Part shown: positions 14,940 to 20,088 of the stretch, piece by piece | How positions within the stretch are numbered: position 1 is the first letter of the stretch | How the letters are laid out: each line of letters starts with the position of its first letter | NCBI GenBank assembly: GCA_019313605.1 | Contig: JAFDAW010000018.1 | Coordinates: 1 to 20,088, forward strand | Direction of reading: 5' to 3' | Source of the DNA: Deltaproteobacteria bacterium | GTDB taxonomy: Bacteria > Myxococcota_A > UBA9160 > SMWR01 | DNA length: 20,088 nucleotides | Notes under the pieces: generated by a model | The model's input: the letters and a program-made list of their open reading frames with translations, nothing else | Told to the model about the DNA's origin: nothing | Database searches by the model: none | Position numbers and translations under genes: made by a program

Positions 14940-16184
14940 GTGAGCGAAACGAAAAAGCGCGGCTTGATCAACATCCTCCAAGAATTCTCGGTGCCCCTGT
15001 TGTCCGGCGTGGTGGTGGCGATGATCTGGGCGAACCTGGATCACGAATCCTACGAGCACGTGATCCACTGGGTGCCGATCGCCGACTTCAAGGTCTTCGG
15101 CCATCTCGTCACCCACCACTGGCTCGTCAACGACATCTTCATGGTGTTCTTCTTCGGGATTGCGGCCAAGGAAATCACCGAATCCTGCTTGCCGGGCGGC
15201 AACCTCAACCCGATCTCGAAGTCGATCAACCCGTTGATGGCGACACTGGGGGGCGTCGTCGGGCCCGTGGCGGTCTTCTTCATCGGCATGTCCTTCCTCT
15301 ATGGACCGACGGACGATCTCGAAACACTCAGGCGCGGATGGGGCGTCCCCACCGCGACGGACATCGCGCTCGCGTGGCTCGTCGCGCGAACCGTCTTCGG
15401 CAAAGGGCATCCCGCGATCAACTTTCTGCTGCTGCTCGCCGTGGCCGACGACGCGATCGGCCTTGCGATCATCGCAATCTTCTACGGTGATCCACATCTT
15501 CCGGCCCGTCCCGAGTTCCTGCTGCTGATTGCTGCCGGAATGGCCATCGCCTATGGGATGCGCCGAGCGGACGTCAAGTCGTGGATCCCCTACATCGCGG
15601 TCTGCGGCCCGCTCTCCTGGCTCGGGTTGTCTCTCGCGCACCTCCACCCCGCGCTCGCGCTCGTCTTCATCGTTCCGTTTCTCCCCGGACCGCGCCGCGA
15701 CATCGGCCTGTTCGTCGAACAGGACGAGATCGACCGCATGGGAGAAGAACTCGCCGAGGATCTCCACATGGAGCACTCGCCGCTGCATCAATTCGAACAC
15801 CAGTTGAAATTCTTCGTCGATTTCGGCCTGTTCTTCTTCGCCTTCACCAACGCGGGTGTCGTCCTCGCATCGATCGGAAGCATGACCTGGTTGATTCTCG
15901 GATCCCTGGTGATCGGCAAGACGGTGGGCATCACGCTGCTGGGCCTGATCGGCAAGATGAGGGGCTTTCCGTTGCCCGACCGGATGGGCGTGCGCGAACT
16001 CGTGATGGCCGGATTCGTGGCAGCGCTCGGACTGACCGTCGCCCTCTTCGTGGCGGGCGCGGCATTCGTCGATCCGACTCTGCTCGGACAGGCAAAGATG
16101 GGGGCCCTCTTTTCCGGCTTCGTGGGGCTCGCCGCGATCGGAATCGGGCGCGCGCTCGGAATGCACCACCCCAGGCCCGAATAA
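14940..16184 (+). CDS. nhaA: Na+/H+ antiporter, divergent NhaA family
   Basis: A 414-aa inner-membrane protein of the NhaA family, which exchanges sodium for protons to control pH and salt. Key residues are present: TATDIALAW with Asp141 (Asp133 in E. coli), LAVADDAIGL with the ion-binding pair Asp170-Asp171 (Asp163-Asp164), and the LVIGKTVGI lysine matching Lys300. It differs from the E. coli type in the helix 2-3 region, where GLEVKRE is replaced by GIAAKEITES followed by a CLPGGNLNP loop. It also differs in the late helix, where GIGFTMS is replaced by ALGLTVA, and in an acidic cytoplasmic loop (about 260-278). Start GTG 14940 has AGGTGA at 14927-14932. About 11-12 hydrophobic segments fit the family. 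It may be a distinct NhaA subfamily. Confidence 0.86.
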   Translation: MSETKKRGLINILQEFSVPLLSGVVVAMIWANLDHESYEHVIHWVPIADFKVFGHLVTHHWLVNDIFMVFFFGIAAKEITESCLPGGNLNPISKSINPLMATLGGVVGPVAVFFIGMSFLYGPTDDLETLRRGWGVPTATDIALAWLVARTVFGKGHPAINFLLLLAVADDAIGLAIIAIFYGDPHLPARPEFLLLIAAGMAIAYGMRRADVKSWIPYIAVCGPLSWLGLSLAHLHPALALVFIVPFLPGPRRDIGLFVEQDEIDRMGEELAEDLHMEHSPLHQFEHQLKFFVDFGLFFFAFTNAGVVLASIGSMTWLILGSLVIGKTVGITLLGLIGKMRGFPLPDRMGVRELVMAGFVAALGLTVALFVAGAAFVDPTLLGQAKMGALFSGFVGLAAIGIGRALGMHHPRPE

Positions 16185-16190
16185 AAGCCC

Positions 16191-16208
16191 GCGAGCGGAG
16201 CCGCTCGC
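16191..16208 (+). terminator. Perfect hairpin after nhaA without T tract
   Basis: GCGAGCGG (16191-16198) is followed after two bases by its exact complement CCGCTCGC (16201-16208), 7 bp after the nhaA stop. It should fold as a 7-bp stem with a 4-nt loop. No run of T follows, so it is either a weak or factor-assisted terminator or a 3'-end stabiliser. Confidence 0.35.
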
Positions 16209-16248
16209 CCGGTCGATCAATCACATTGACCGGTCTTTGTACCGAACA

Positions 16249-16291
16249 AATCCGCCATTTTTTGTAGTCATTGTCGGGTCAATCCGCCATT
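16249..16291. repeat. Two direct copies of an 11-bp motif upstream of pdxR
   Basis: AATCCGCCATT occurs at 16249-16259 and again at 16281-16291, 32 bp apart centre to centre, which is about three helical turns. MocR-type regulators often bind direct repeats, so these are candidate regulator sites. The second copy forms the centre of the dyad at 16267-16305. Confidence 0.5.
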
Positions 16292-16305
16292 GACCCCCTA
16301 ATGAC
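16267..16305. promoter_or_regulatory. Candidate operator: nested 39-bp dyad upstream of pdxR
   Basis: Inner arms GGGTCAAT (16276-16283) and ATTGACCC (16289-16296) are perfect 8-bp inverted repeats around CCGCC. Outer arms GTCATT (16267-16272) and AATGAC (16300-16305) are perfect 6-bp inverted repeats with the same centre (16286). The right inner arm overlaps the predicted -35 box (16290-16295), so a bound protein would block RNA polymerase. Another ATTGACC copy lies at 16225-16231, within an imperfect dyad CCGGTC/GACCGG (16209-16214 and 16228-16233). Confidence 0.55.
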
Positions 16306-16318
16306 GGATCCATAGACT
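16290..16318 (+). promoter_or_regulatory. Candidate promoter for a leaderless pdxR transcript
   Basis: TTGACC (16290-16295), an exact 17-bp spacer and TAGACT (16313-16318) form a good promoter. The -10 ends 7 bp before ATG 16326, and no ribosome site precedes the ATG, so the mRNA probably begins at the start codon. The operator-like dyad covers the -35. Confidence 0.5.
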
Positions 16319-16325
16319 CCCGCCT

Positions 16326-17807
16326 ATGGATATCGCGTTAGAGCGCGGTACGGGCCGAGAGCGCGCCGTCTACCGCCAGATCTCCGATCACATCCGACTC
16401 GAGGTCGCAGGCGGTCGACTCGAAGCGGGCGATCGACTGCCCCCGATTCGCAATCTCGCAAAAGATCTCGGCGTCAACCGCGACACCGTCGCGCTCGCCT
16501 ACGAAGAACTCGTCAACGCGGGGATCGCGGTCTCTACGGTCGGACGCGGCACCTTCGTCGCGTCCGCGCGGACGAGCGCCGCGCCGAGCCCCGAAGACTT
16601 CCACCCCGCGCTGTCTCCGCTGACGGAGCGCCTGCTCAGCTTCGAGCGCGCCCGGCCGCAATTTGGCAGCACGGCAAACGCGGTGCCGATGCACTCCATC
16701 GTTCCCGATCAGAGCCTCTACCCCGCCGATGAATTTCGCCGGGTCTTGAATCGCGTCCTGCAGCAAAACGGGCCGGAGTTGCTGCTCTATGGCAGCCCAC
16801 AGGGACATCTCGGATTGCGCGAAACCCTCGCCAAGCGATTCCAGCAAGAGGGGATCGACACCGGCGCCAATGGCATCTTGCTCTGCCACGGAGCGAGCCA
16901 GGGGATCTCACTCGGCTTGCGGCTGTTCGCGCAAGCGGGCGACACCGTCGCGGTCGAAGAGCCGACGTACAACAACGTGCTCGCAGCGGCCCACGGTCTT
17001 GGATTCAAGATTGCGCCCGTCCCCATGCGAGAGGCCGGACTCGACCTCGACGCACTCGACCGGATTCTCGCGCGCCCCGAAGTCAAGGTCCTCTACACGA
17101 TTCCGACCTTCCACAACCCACTCGGCTCGACGACTTCGGTCGATCACCGCCGTCGATTGATCGAGATCGCCGCGCGCCACCGCAAACCCGTCATCGAAGA
17201 CGGCTACGAAACCGATCTGCGCTTCTCGGGGCGAGCGGTTCCCTCGCTGGCTGCGCTCGATCGCAGCGGGCTCGTCTTGCACCTCTTCTCGTTTTCGAAA
17301 TCGCTCTTTCCGGGCGCGCGGGTGGGCGCAATTACCGCACACAGCCGGTTGATCGAAGCCCTGCTCGCGCTGAAGCAGGCGACCGACCTCTCCGACGCGC
17401 TTCCGCTGCAGGCCGCGCTGGCCGAATTCGCCGCAAGCGGGGCCTACGACCGGCACCTCGGGCGCGTGCGCCGGGTACTGCGCGAACGCTGCGATGCACT
17501 TCTCGATGCGCTCGCTCGAGAAATGCCAGACGGTACGCGCTGGACACGGCCCGACGGTGGGCTTCAGCTGTGGGTCGAGCTTCCCGAGGAAATCGAGACC
17601 CGCGATCTATTGTCGGACGCCGCCGTTGCGGGCGTCTTCTTCGCGCCGGGATCTCAGTTCAACCACGACGGCCGCTCCTCGAACTGCCTGCGCCTGACTT
17701 TTGCGATGGCCGAACCCGAAGCCCTGCGCGCCGGAGTCGCGGCGCTCGCGCGGGTGATCGTCGAGCGGCTCGAGGGCAAACCACGGATGGATCGCGTGCA
17801 AATCTAA
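16326..17807 (+). CDS. pdxR: MocR-family PLP-binding transcriptional regulator, probable PdxR
   Basis: A 493-aa fusion of a GntR-type winged helix-turn-helix (about 14-77; RLPPIRNLAKDLGVNRDTVALAYEEL is the recognition region, with VGRGTFV closing the wing) and a class I aminotransferase-like domain (about 120-490). The PLP-domain motifs are intact: EEPTYNN, PTFHNPLGSTTS, VIEDGYETDLRF and the PLP-lysine motif FSFSKSLFPGARVG with Lys325. MocR proteins usually sense PLP or amino-acid adducts instead of acting as enzymes. pdxS and pdxT follow on the same strand after 57 bp, which points to PdxR, the regulator of PLP synthesis. PdxR genes are often divergent from pdxST; here the genes are co-directional. 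The pdxR name rests on context; the MocR call itself is firm. Confidence 0.85.
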   Translation: MDIALERGTGRERAVYRQISDHIRLEVAGGRLEAGDRLPPIRNLAKDLGVNRDTVALAYEELVNAGIAVSTVGRGTFVASARTSAAPSPEDFHPALSPLTERLLSFERARPQFGSTANAVPMHSIVPDQSLYPADEFRRVLNRVLQQNGPELLLYGSPQGHLGLRETLAKRFQQEGIDTGANGILLCHGASQGISLGLRLFAQAGDTVAVEEPTYNNVLAAAHGLGFKIAPVPMREAGLDLDALDRILARPEVKVLYTIPTFHNPLGSTTSVDHRRRLIEIAARHRKPVIEDGYETDLRFSGRAVPSLAALDRSGLVLHLFSFSKSLFPGARVGAITAHSRLIEALLALKQATDLSDALPLQAALAEFAASGAYDRHLGRVRRVLRERCDALLDALAREMPDGTRWTRPDGGLQLWVELPEEIETRDLLSDAAVAGVFFAPGSQFNHDGRSSNCLRLTFAMAEPEALRAGVAALARVIVERLEGKPRMDRVQI

Positions 17808-17864
17808 CAACAGACTCGCGCCGAGTTCGCCGACGAGCGGCGACGGCGGGGATTGGGAGGAACC

Positions 17865-18788
17865 ATGTCAGATCAAGCGGGAAACGGAAACGGCGGCACG
17901 GGAGAAGCCACCGCACAGAGCTTCGAACTCAAGGTTGGGCTCGCCGAAATGATGAAAGGCGGCGTGATCATGGACGTCGTCAATCCAGATCAGGCGAAGA
18001 TCGCCGAGGATAGCGGCGCGTGTGCGGTGATGGCCCTGGAGCGAGTGCCGTCGGACATCCGACGCGACGGTGGCGTCGCGCGCATGTGCCAGGTGGAAAT
18101 CATCGAGTCCATCCAGCGCACGGTTTCGATTCCCGTGATGGCCAAGATTCGGATCGGCCACTACCTCGAAGCACAGGTACTCGATGCGCTCGGTGTCGAC
18201 TTCATCGACGAGAGCGAGGTTTTGACGCCCGCCGACGAAGAACACCACGTCGACAAATTCGGCTTCCGATCGCCCTTCGTCTGCGGCGCGCGGGATCTCG
18301 GCGAAGCACTGCGCCGCATCTCTGAAGGCGCGGCGATGATCCGAACCAAGGGCGAAGCGGGCAGCGGCAATATCGTCGAAGCCGTCCGACACCTGCGCAC
18401 GATTTTCGGCCAGATGCGCTCCCTTCAAGCGCTGCTGCCGGAGGAAGTGGCGGCGCGCGCCAAGGAACTGCGGGCGCCGTTGGATCTCGTGCAACGCGTG
18501 GCGGAGACCGGACACCTGCCGGTTCCGAACTTCGCGGCCGGCGGGATCGCGACGCCTGCCGACGCCGCGCTCTGCCGGTCCCTCGGTGCGGAGGCGGTCT
18601 TCGTCGGCTCGGGCATCTTCAAGAGCGGAGATCCGGCGGTACTGGCCCGGGCAATCGTGCGGGCCACGACGCATTGGGATCAGCCCGAAGAACTCGTCGC
18701 GGCGTGCCGCGGACTCGGCAAGCCGATGGAGGGAATCGAAATGGAGACCCTCGACGAGAGCCAACGCCTGGCCAATCGCGGGTGGTAG
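17865..18788 (+). CDS. pdxS: Pyridoxal 5'-phosphate synthase, lyase subunit PdxS
   Basis: PdxS condenses ribose 5-phosphate, glyceraldehyde 3-phosphate and ammonia to PLP; PdxT supplies the ammonia. The 307-aa protein has a short Gly-rich N-terminal extension, then LKVGLAEMMKGGVIMDVVN with Asp37, VMAKIRIGHYLEAQ with the ribose-phosphate Schiff-base Lys94 (Lys81 in B. subtilis), DFIDESEVLTPADEEHH, and MIRTKGEAGSGN with the second catalytic Lys162 (Lys149). PNFAAGGIATPADAAL and VFVGSGIFKSGDP bind phosphate. ATG 17865 follows GGGAGG (17855-17860) closely. A 6-bp hairpin TCGCCG/CGGCGA (17827-17843) lies in the 57-bp gap after pdxR. The stop overlaps the pdxT GTG. Confidence 0.97.
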   Translation: MSDQAGNGNGGTGEATAQSFELKVGLAEMMKGGVIMDVVNPDQAKIAEDSGACAVMALERVPSDIRRDGGVARMCQVEIIESIQRTVSIPVMAKIRIGHYLEAQVLDALGVDFIDESEVLTPADEEHHVDKFGFRSPFVCGARDLGEALRRISEGAAMIRTKGEAGSGNIVEAVRHLRTIFGQMRSLQALLPEEVAARAKELRAPLDLVQRVAETGHLPVPNFAAGGIATPADAALCRSLGAEAVFVGSGIFKSGDPAVLARAIVRATTHWDQPEELVAACRGLGKPMEGIEMETLDESQRLANRGW

Positions 18789-19390
18789 CAGCGGGCCGGC
18801 AAAGTCGGCCCGCCGCCGAACTCTGCGTCGGGATCGTTTCGGTCCAGGGAGCAGTCCAGCCCCACGCGGCGGCCATCGCGAAAGCGGGCGCCGCGTGGGC
18901 ACAGGTCCGCCACCCGGAGGATCTCGACGACCTCGACGCGCTGATCCTGCCGGGCGGCGAATCCACCACGATCTCCAAGGGGCTCGAGCGCGTCGGTCTC
19001 TACGAAGCGCTCGAAGCCTTCGCGCAAAGCGGGCGCCCCGTGCTCGGGACCTGCGCGGGCGCGATCTTGATGGCGCGCGAGGTCGAGGGCTTCCCGGTTC
19101 GCAGCCTCGGCCTGATCGACATCACTGCCGTCCGCAACGCCTACGGGACCCAGGTCGACTCGTTTGCGACCGTCGCCCAGGGCGAGTTGGAAGGGCTGCG
19201 CGCGATCTTCATCCGGGCCCCGCAGCTGAAGCGGCCGGGACCGGATGTGGAAGTGCTGGCTCGGGTCGACGGCTGGCCGGTCTTCGTGCGGCAGCAAAAC
19301 GCACTCGCGACCACCTTCCACCCGGAACTCACCCCGGACGGCCGGGTCCACGCGGCGCTGCTGGAACTCGCGCGGAAGCAGCAGCCCTAG
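18782..19390 (+). CDS. pdxT: Pyridoxal 5'-phosphate synthase, glutaminase subunit PdxT
   Basis: PdxT is a class I glutamine amidotransferase that hydrolyses glutamine and channels ammonia to PdxS. I chose GTG 18782, which overlaps the end of pdxS by 7 bases, because it places the family start VGIVSVQGAVQPH at residues 16-28 and no better start exists nearby; the frame is open further upstream inside pdxS. The protein is 202 aa, normal for the family. The catalytic triad is visible: Cys91 in GTCAGAILMA, His180 and Glu182 in TFHPELT. PGGESTTISKGLE is the glutamine-binding loop. The first ~14 residues form an unusual basic extension. It is translationally coupled to pdxS, as expected for a two-subunit enzyme. 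Confidence 0.94.
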   Translation: MVAAGRQSRPAAELCVGIVSVQGAVQPHAAAIAKAGAAWAQVRHPEDLDDLDALILPGGESTTISKGLERVGLYEALEAFAQSGRPVLGTCAGAILMAREVEGFPVRSLGLIDITAVRNAYGTQVDSFATVAQGELEGLRAIFIRAPQLKRPGPDVEVLARVDGWPVFVRQQNALATTFHPELTPDGRVHAALLELARKQQP

Positions 19391-19393
19391 CTG

Positions 19394-19415
19394 GCGATTC
19401 CTTCGGATTCGCTTT
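19394..19415 (+). terminator. Possible weak terminator after pdxT
   Basis: GCGATTCC (19394-19401) and GGATTCGC (19405-19412) can pair over 8 positions with one T-T mismatch and a 3-nt loop, followed by only three T residues. Just beyond, ACGAGA/TCTCGT (19422-19427 and 19432-19437) forms a stem with a GAGA tetraloop but no T tract. Together they may end the pdxST transcript, but neither is a classical terminator. Confidence 0.25.
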
Positions 19416-19548
19416 GCGGCGACGAGAGAGATCTCGTTCGAGCCCCTCCGGGCGATGCTTGGCTCCCCCTTCCACGGGGACCGCGACTCTGCTATCCATC
19501 CGCCTCCGGCGGGACCGATCTGCGGACCCGCCATTAGAACCTTGCCTC

Positions 19549-19599
19549 AGCTTCCGGCGGTGAGCGCGCACCCGGCGCCTTACCGGTCGAACGGAAGCT
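19549..19599 (+). ncRNA. Candidate S6:S18 ribosomal-protein leader (autoregulatory mRNA element)
   Basis: The rpsF leader can fold into three stacked stems: AGCTTCCG/CGGAAGCT (19549-19556 with 19592-19599), CGGT/ACCG (19558-19561 with 19582-19585) and GCGC/GCGC (19564-19567 with 19575-19578). The internal loops are asymmetric, 1 against 6 nt next to the ACCG strand. The strands GCGGTGA (19557-19563) and TACCGGT (19581-19587) match the conserved sequences flanking 16S rRNA helix 23 (GCGGUGAAAU and AUACCGGUGGCGAA), part of the S6:S18 binding site. Leaders that mimic this site and let S6:S18 repress its own mRNA are known in many bacteria. It ends 43 nt before the rpsF GTG. A weak promoter (TTCCAC 19470-19475, 17 bp, TATCCA 19493-19498) lies upstream. 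Confidence 0.55.
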
Positions 19600-19642
19600 C
19601 GGGATCCGACCTCGCGGTCGGGCCTGTCCACGAGGAGGAGCT

Positions 19643-20088
19643 GTGCGGGAATACGAAACCACCCTGATCATCCAACCGGAGATCTCCGACGAGGGGGTCG
19701 GCACGCTGCAAGAGCGTCTCGACGGCACCCTCGAGGGCTTCGGTACGATCCGACTGATCTACGACGATCTCGGCAAACGCCGTCTCGCCTACGAGATCCA
19801 GAATTTCCAGAAGGGGCGCTACGTGATGCTCCGGTTCCTCGACGAGGGATCGAACATCAAGACTCGATCATCCGCTTCCTCACCGTGCAGGTCAACGACG
19901 CTGTCGAAGACATTGCGGCGCGGCAGGCCGAGGCCGCTGAGGAAGAGCGGATCCGGGCCGAGAAGGCCGCCGAGCGAGCTGCCCGCGAGGCCGAAGAAGC
20001 CGAGCGACAGAAGGTGGAAGAAGCCGAACGGCAGAAGACGGAAGCCGAGGAAGCTGAAAAGCGCGCGGCCGCTGCAGCAGAAGCAGAA
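19643..20088 (+). CDS. rpsF: 30S ribosomal protein S6, frame-disrupted and 3' truncated by window edge
   Basis: S6 binds S18 and 16S rRNA in the small-subunit platform. GTG 19643 has AGGAGG at 19633-19638. The first 73 codons read as S6 (MREYETTLIIQPEISDEG ... LGKRRLAYEIQNFQKGRYVM ... DEGSNIK). At about 19861 the S6 reading moves to the -1 frame, where it continues DSIIRFLTVQVNDAVEDIAA and stays open to the window end. Compared with E. coli S6, about nine residues (the ELE..FR helix before the last strand) are missing at the junction, consistent with loss of about 28 nt. The continuation in the original frame is basic junk-like sequence without a stop. The -1 frame then encodes a long Ala/Glu/Arg/Lys coiled-coil tail (AAEEERIRAEKAAERAAREA...). 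It is either an assembly or sequencing fault or a genuine lesion; S6 identity is firm. Confidence 0.85.
   Translation, partial: MREYETTLIIQPEISDEGVGTLQERLDGTLEGFGTIRLIYDDLGKRRLAYEIQNFQKGRYVMLRFLDEGSNIKTRSSASSPCRSTTLSKTLRRGRPRPLRKSGSGPRRPPSELPARPKKPSDRRWKKPNGRRRKPRKLKSARPLQQKQ

Noticed and set aside
14898..16220. A 440-codon open frame on the minus strand opposite nhaA
   Set aside because: Its translation is His/Asp/Glu/Arg-rich with no domain, as expected from the antisense of a GC-rich membrane-protein gene. nhaA on the other strand has clear family motifs.
16201..16325. A small CRISPR-like or mobile-element repeat array
   Set aside because: The repeated motifs are short, few, arranged around a promoter and share a dyad centre, which fits an operator, not an array or element end.
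17808..17864. A PLP-responsive riboswitch or second PdxR operator before pdxS
   Set aside because: Only a small 6-bp hairpin is present; no copy of the GGTCAAT half-site and no complex fold fit in 57 bp.
19850..19865. Programmed ribosomal frameshifting in rpsF
   Set aside because: There is no slippery heptamer, and a -1 shift would still lack about nine residues of the S6 fold.

Overview
The window is one stretch of high-GC bacterial chromosome made mostly of housekeeping genes, with short gaps, tight operons and GC-ending codons. Gene content (long-form IspG, BamD lipoprotein, long-tailed L25/CTC and S6, R5P-dependent PdxST) and the order ispE-prs-rplY-pth...rpsF suggest a Gram-negative bacterium of the former Deltaproteobacteria (Myxococcota, Binatota or Desulfobacterota-like). 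That placement is inference. There is no tRNA or rRNA gene, no CRISPR array, no transposase and no phage gene.

Layout. Bases 1-2764 hold the 3' end of alaS and a complete long-form ispG on the plus strand. A minus-strand cvpA-like gene (2774-3238) converges on them. A voltage-gated potassium channel with a C-terminal zinc ribbon (3289-4143) diverges from cvpA. After the largest gap (4144-4451) come a cytoplasmic molybdopterin oxidoreductase and a directly abutting sodium:solute symporter (4452-8210). Three minus-strand envelope genes follow: a BamE/SmpA-like lipoprotein (8219-8632), a TPR protein (8748-9464) and bamD (9475-10257). From a divergent promoter region near 10300, a plus-strand run encodes a small acidic protein, a CDP-alcohol phosphatidyltransferase, a DUF1844 protein, ispE, prs, rplY and pth. 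Next come nhaA, a MocR-type regulator best read as pdxR, pdxS and pdxT. The window ends in rpsF.

How the genes work together. ispG and ispE are two MEP-pathway isoprenoid enzymes. prs makes PRPP; pth, rplY, rpsF and alaS serve translation. PdxS and PdxT together form the PLP synthase, and PdxR, a PLP-binding regulator just upstream, probably controls its own promoter and perhaps pdxST. BamD, the TPR protein and the BamE-like lipoprotein probably serve the outer membrane. The oxidoreductase and symporter look like a two-gene unit for taking up and transforming one solute.

Most notable observations: (1) rpsF is broken by a -1 frame change at about 19861, with about nine residues of the S6 fold missing, which is either an assembly fault or a real lesion; (2) the rpsF leader has a structured element resembling the 16S rRNA helix 23 site bound by S6:S18; (3) the pdxR promoter looks leaderless and carries a nested 39-bp dyad over its -35 box; (4) Pth has Arg where the conserved active-site Asn should be. 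I saw no clearly undescribed defence, mobile or secondary-metabolite system.
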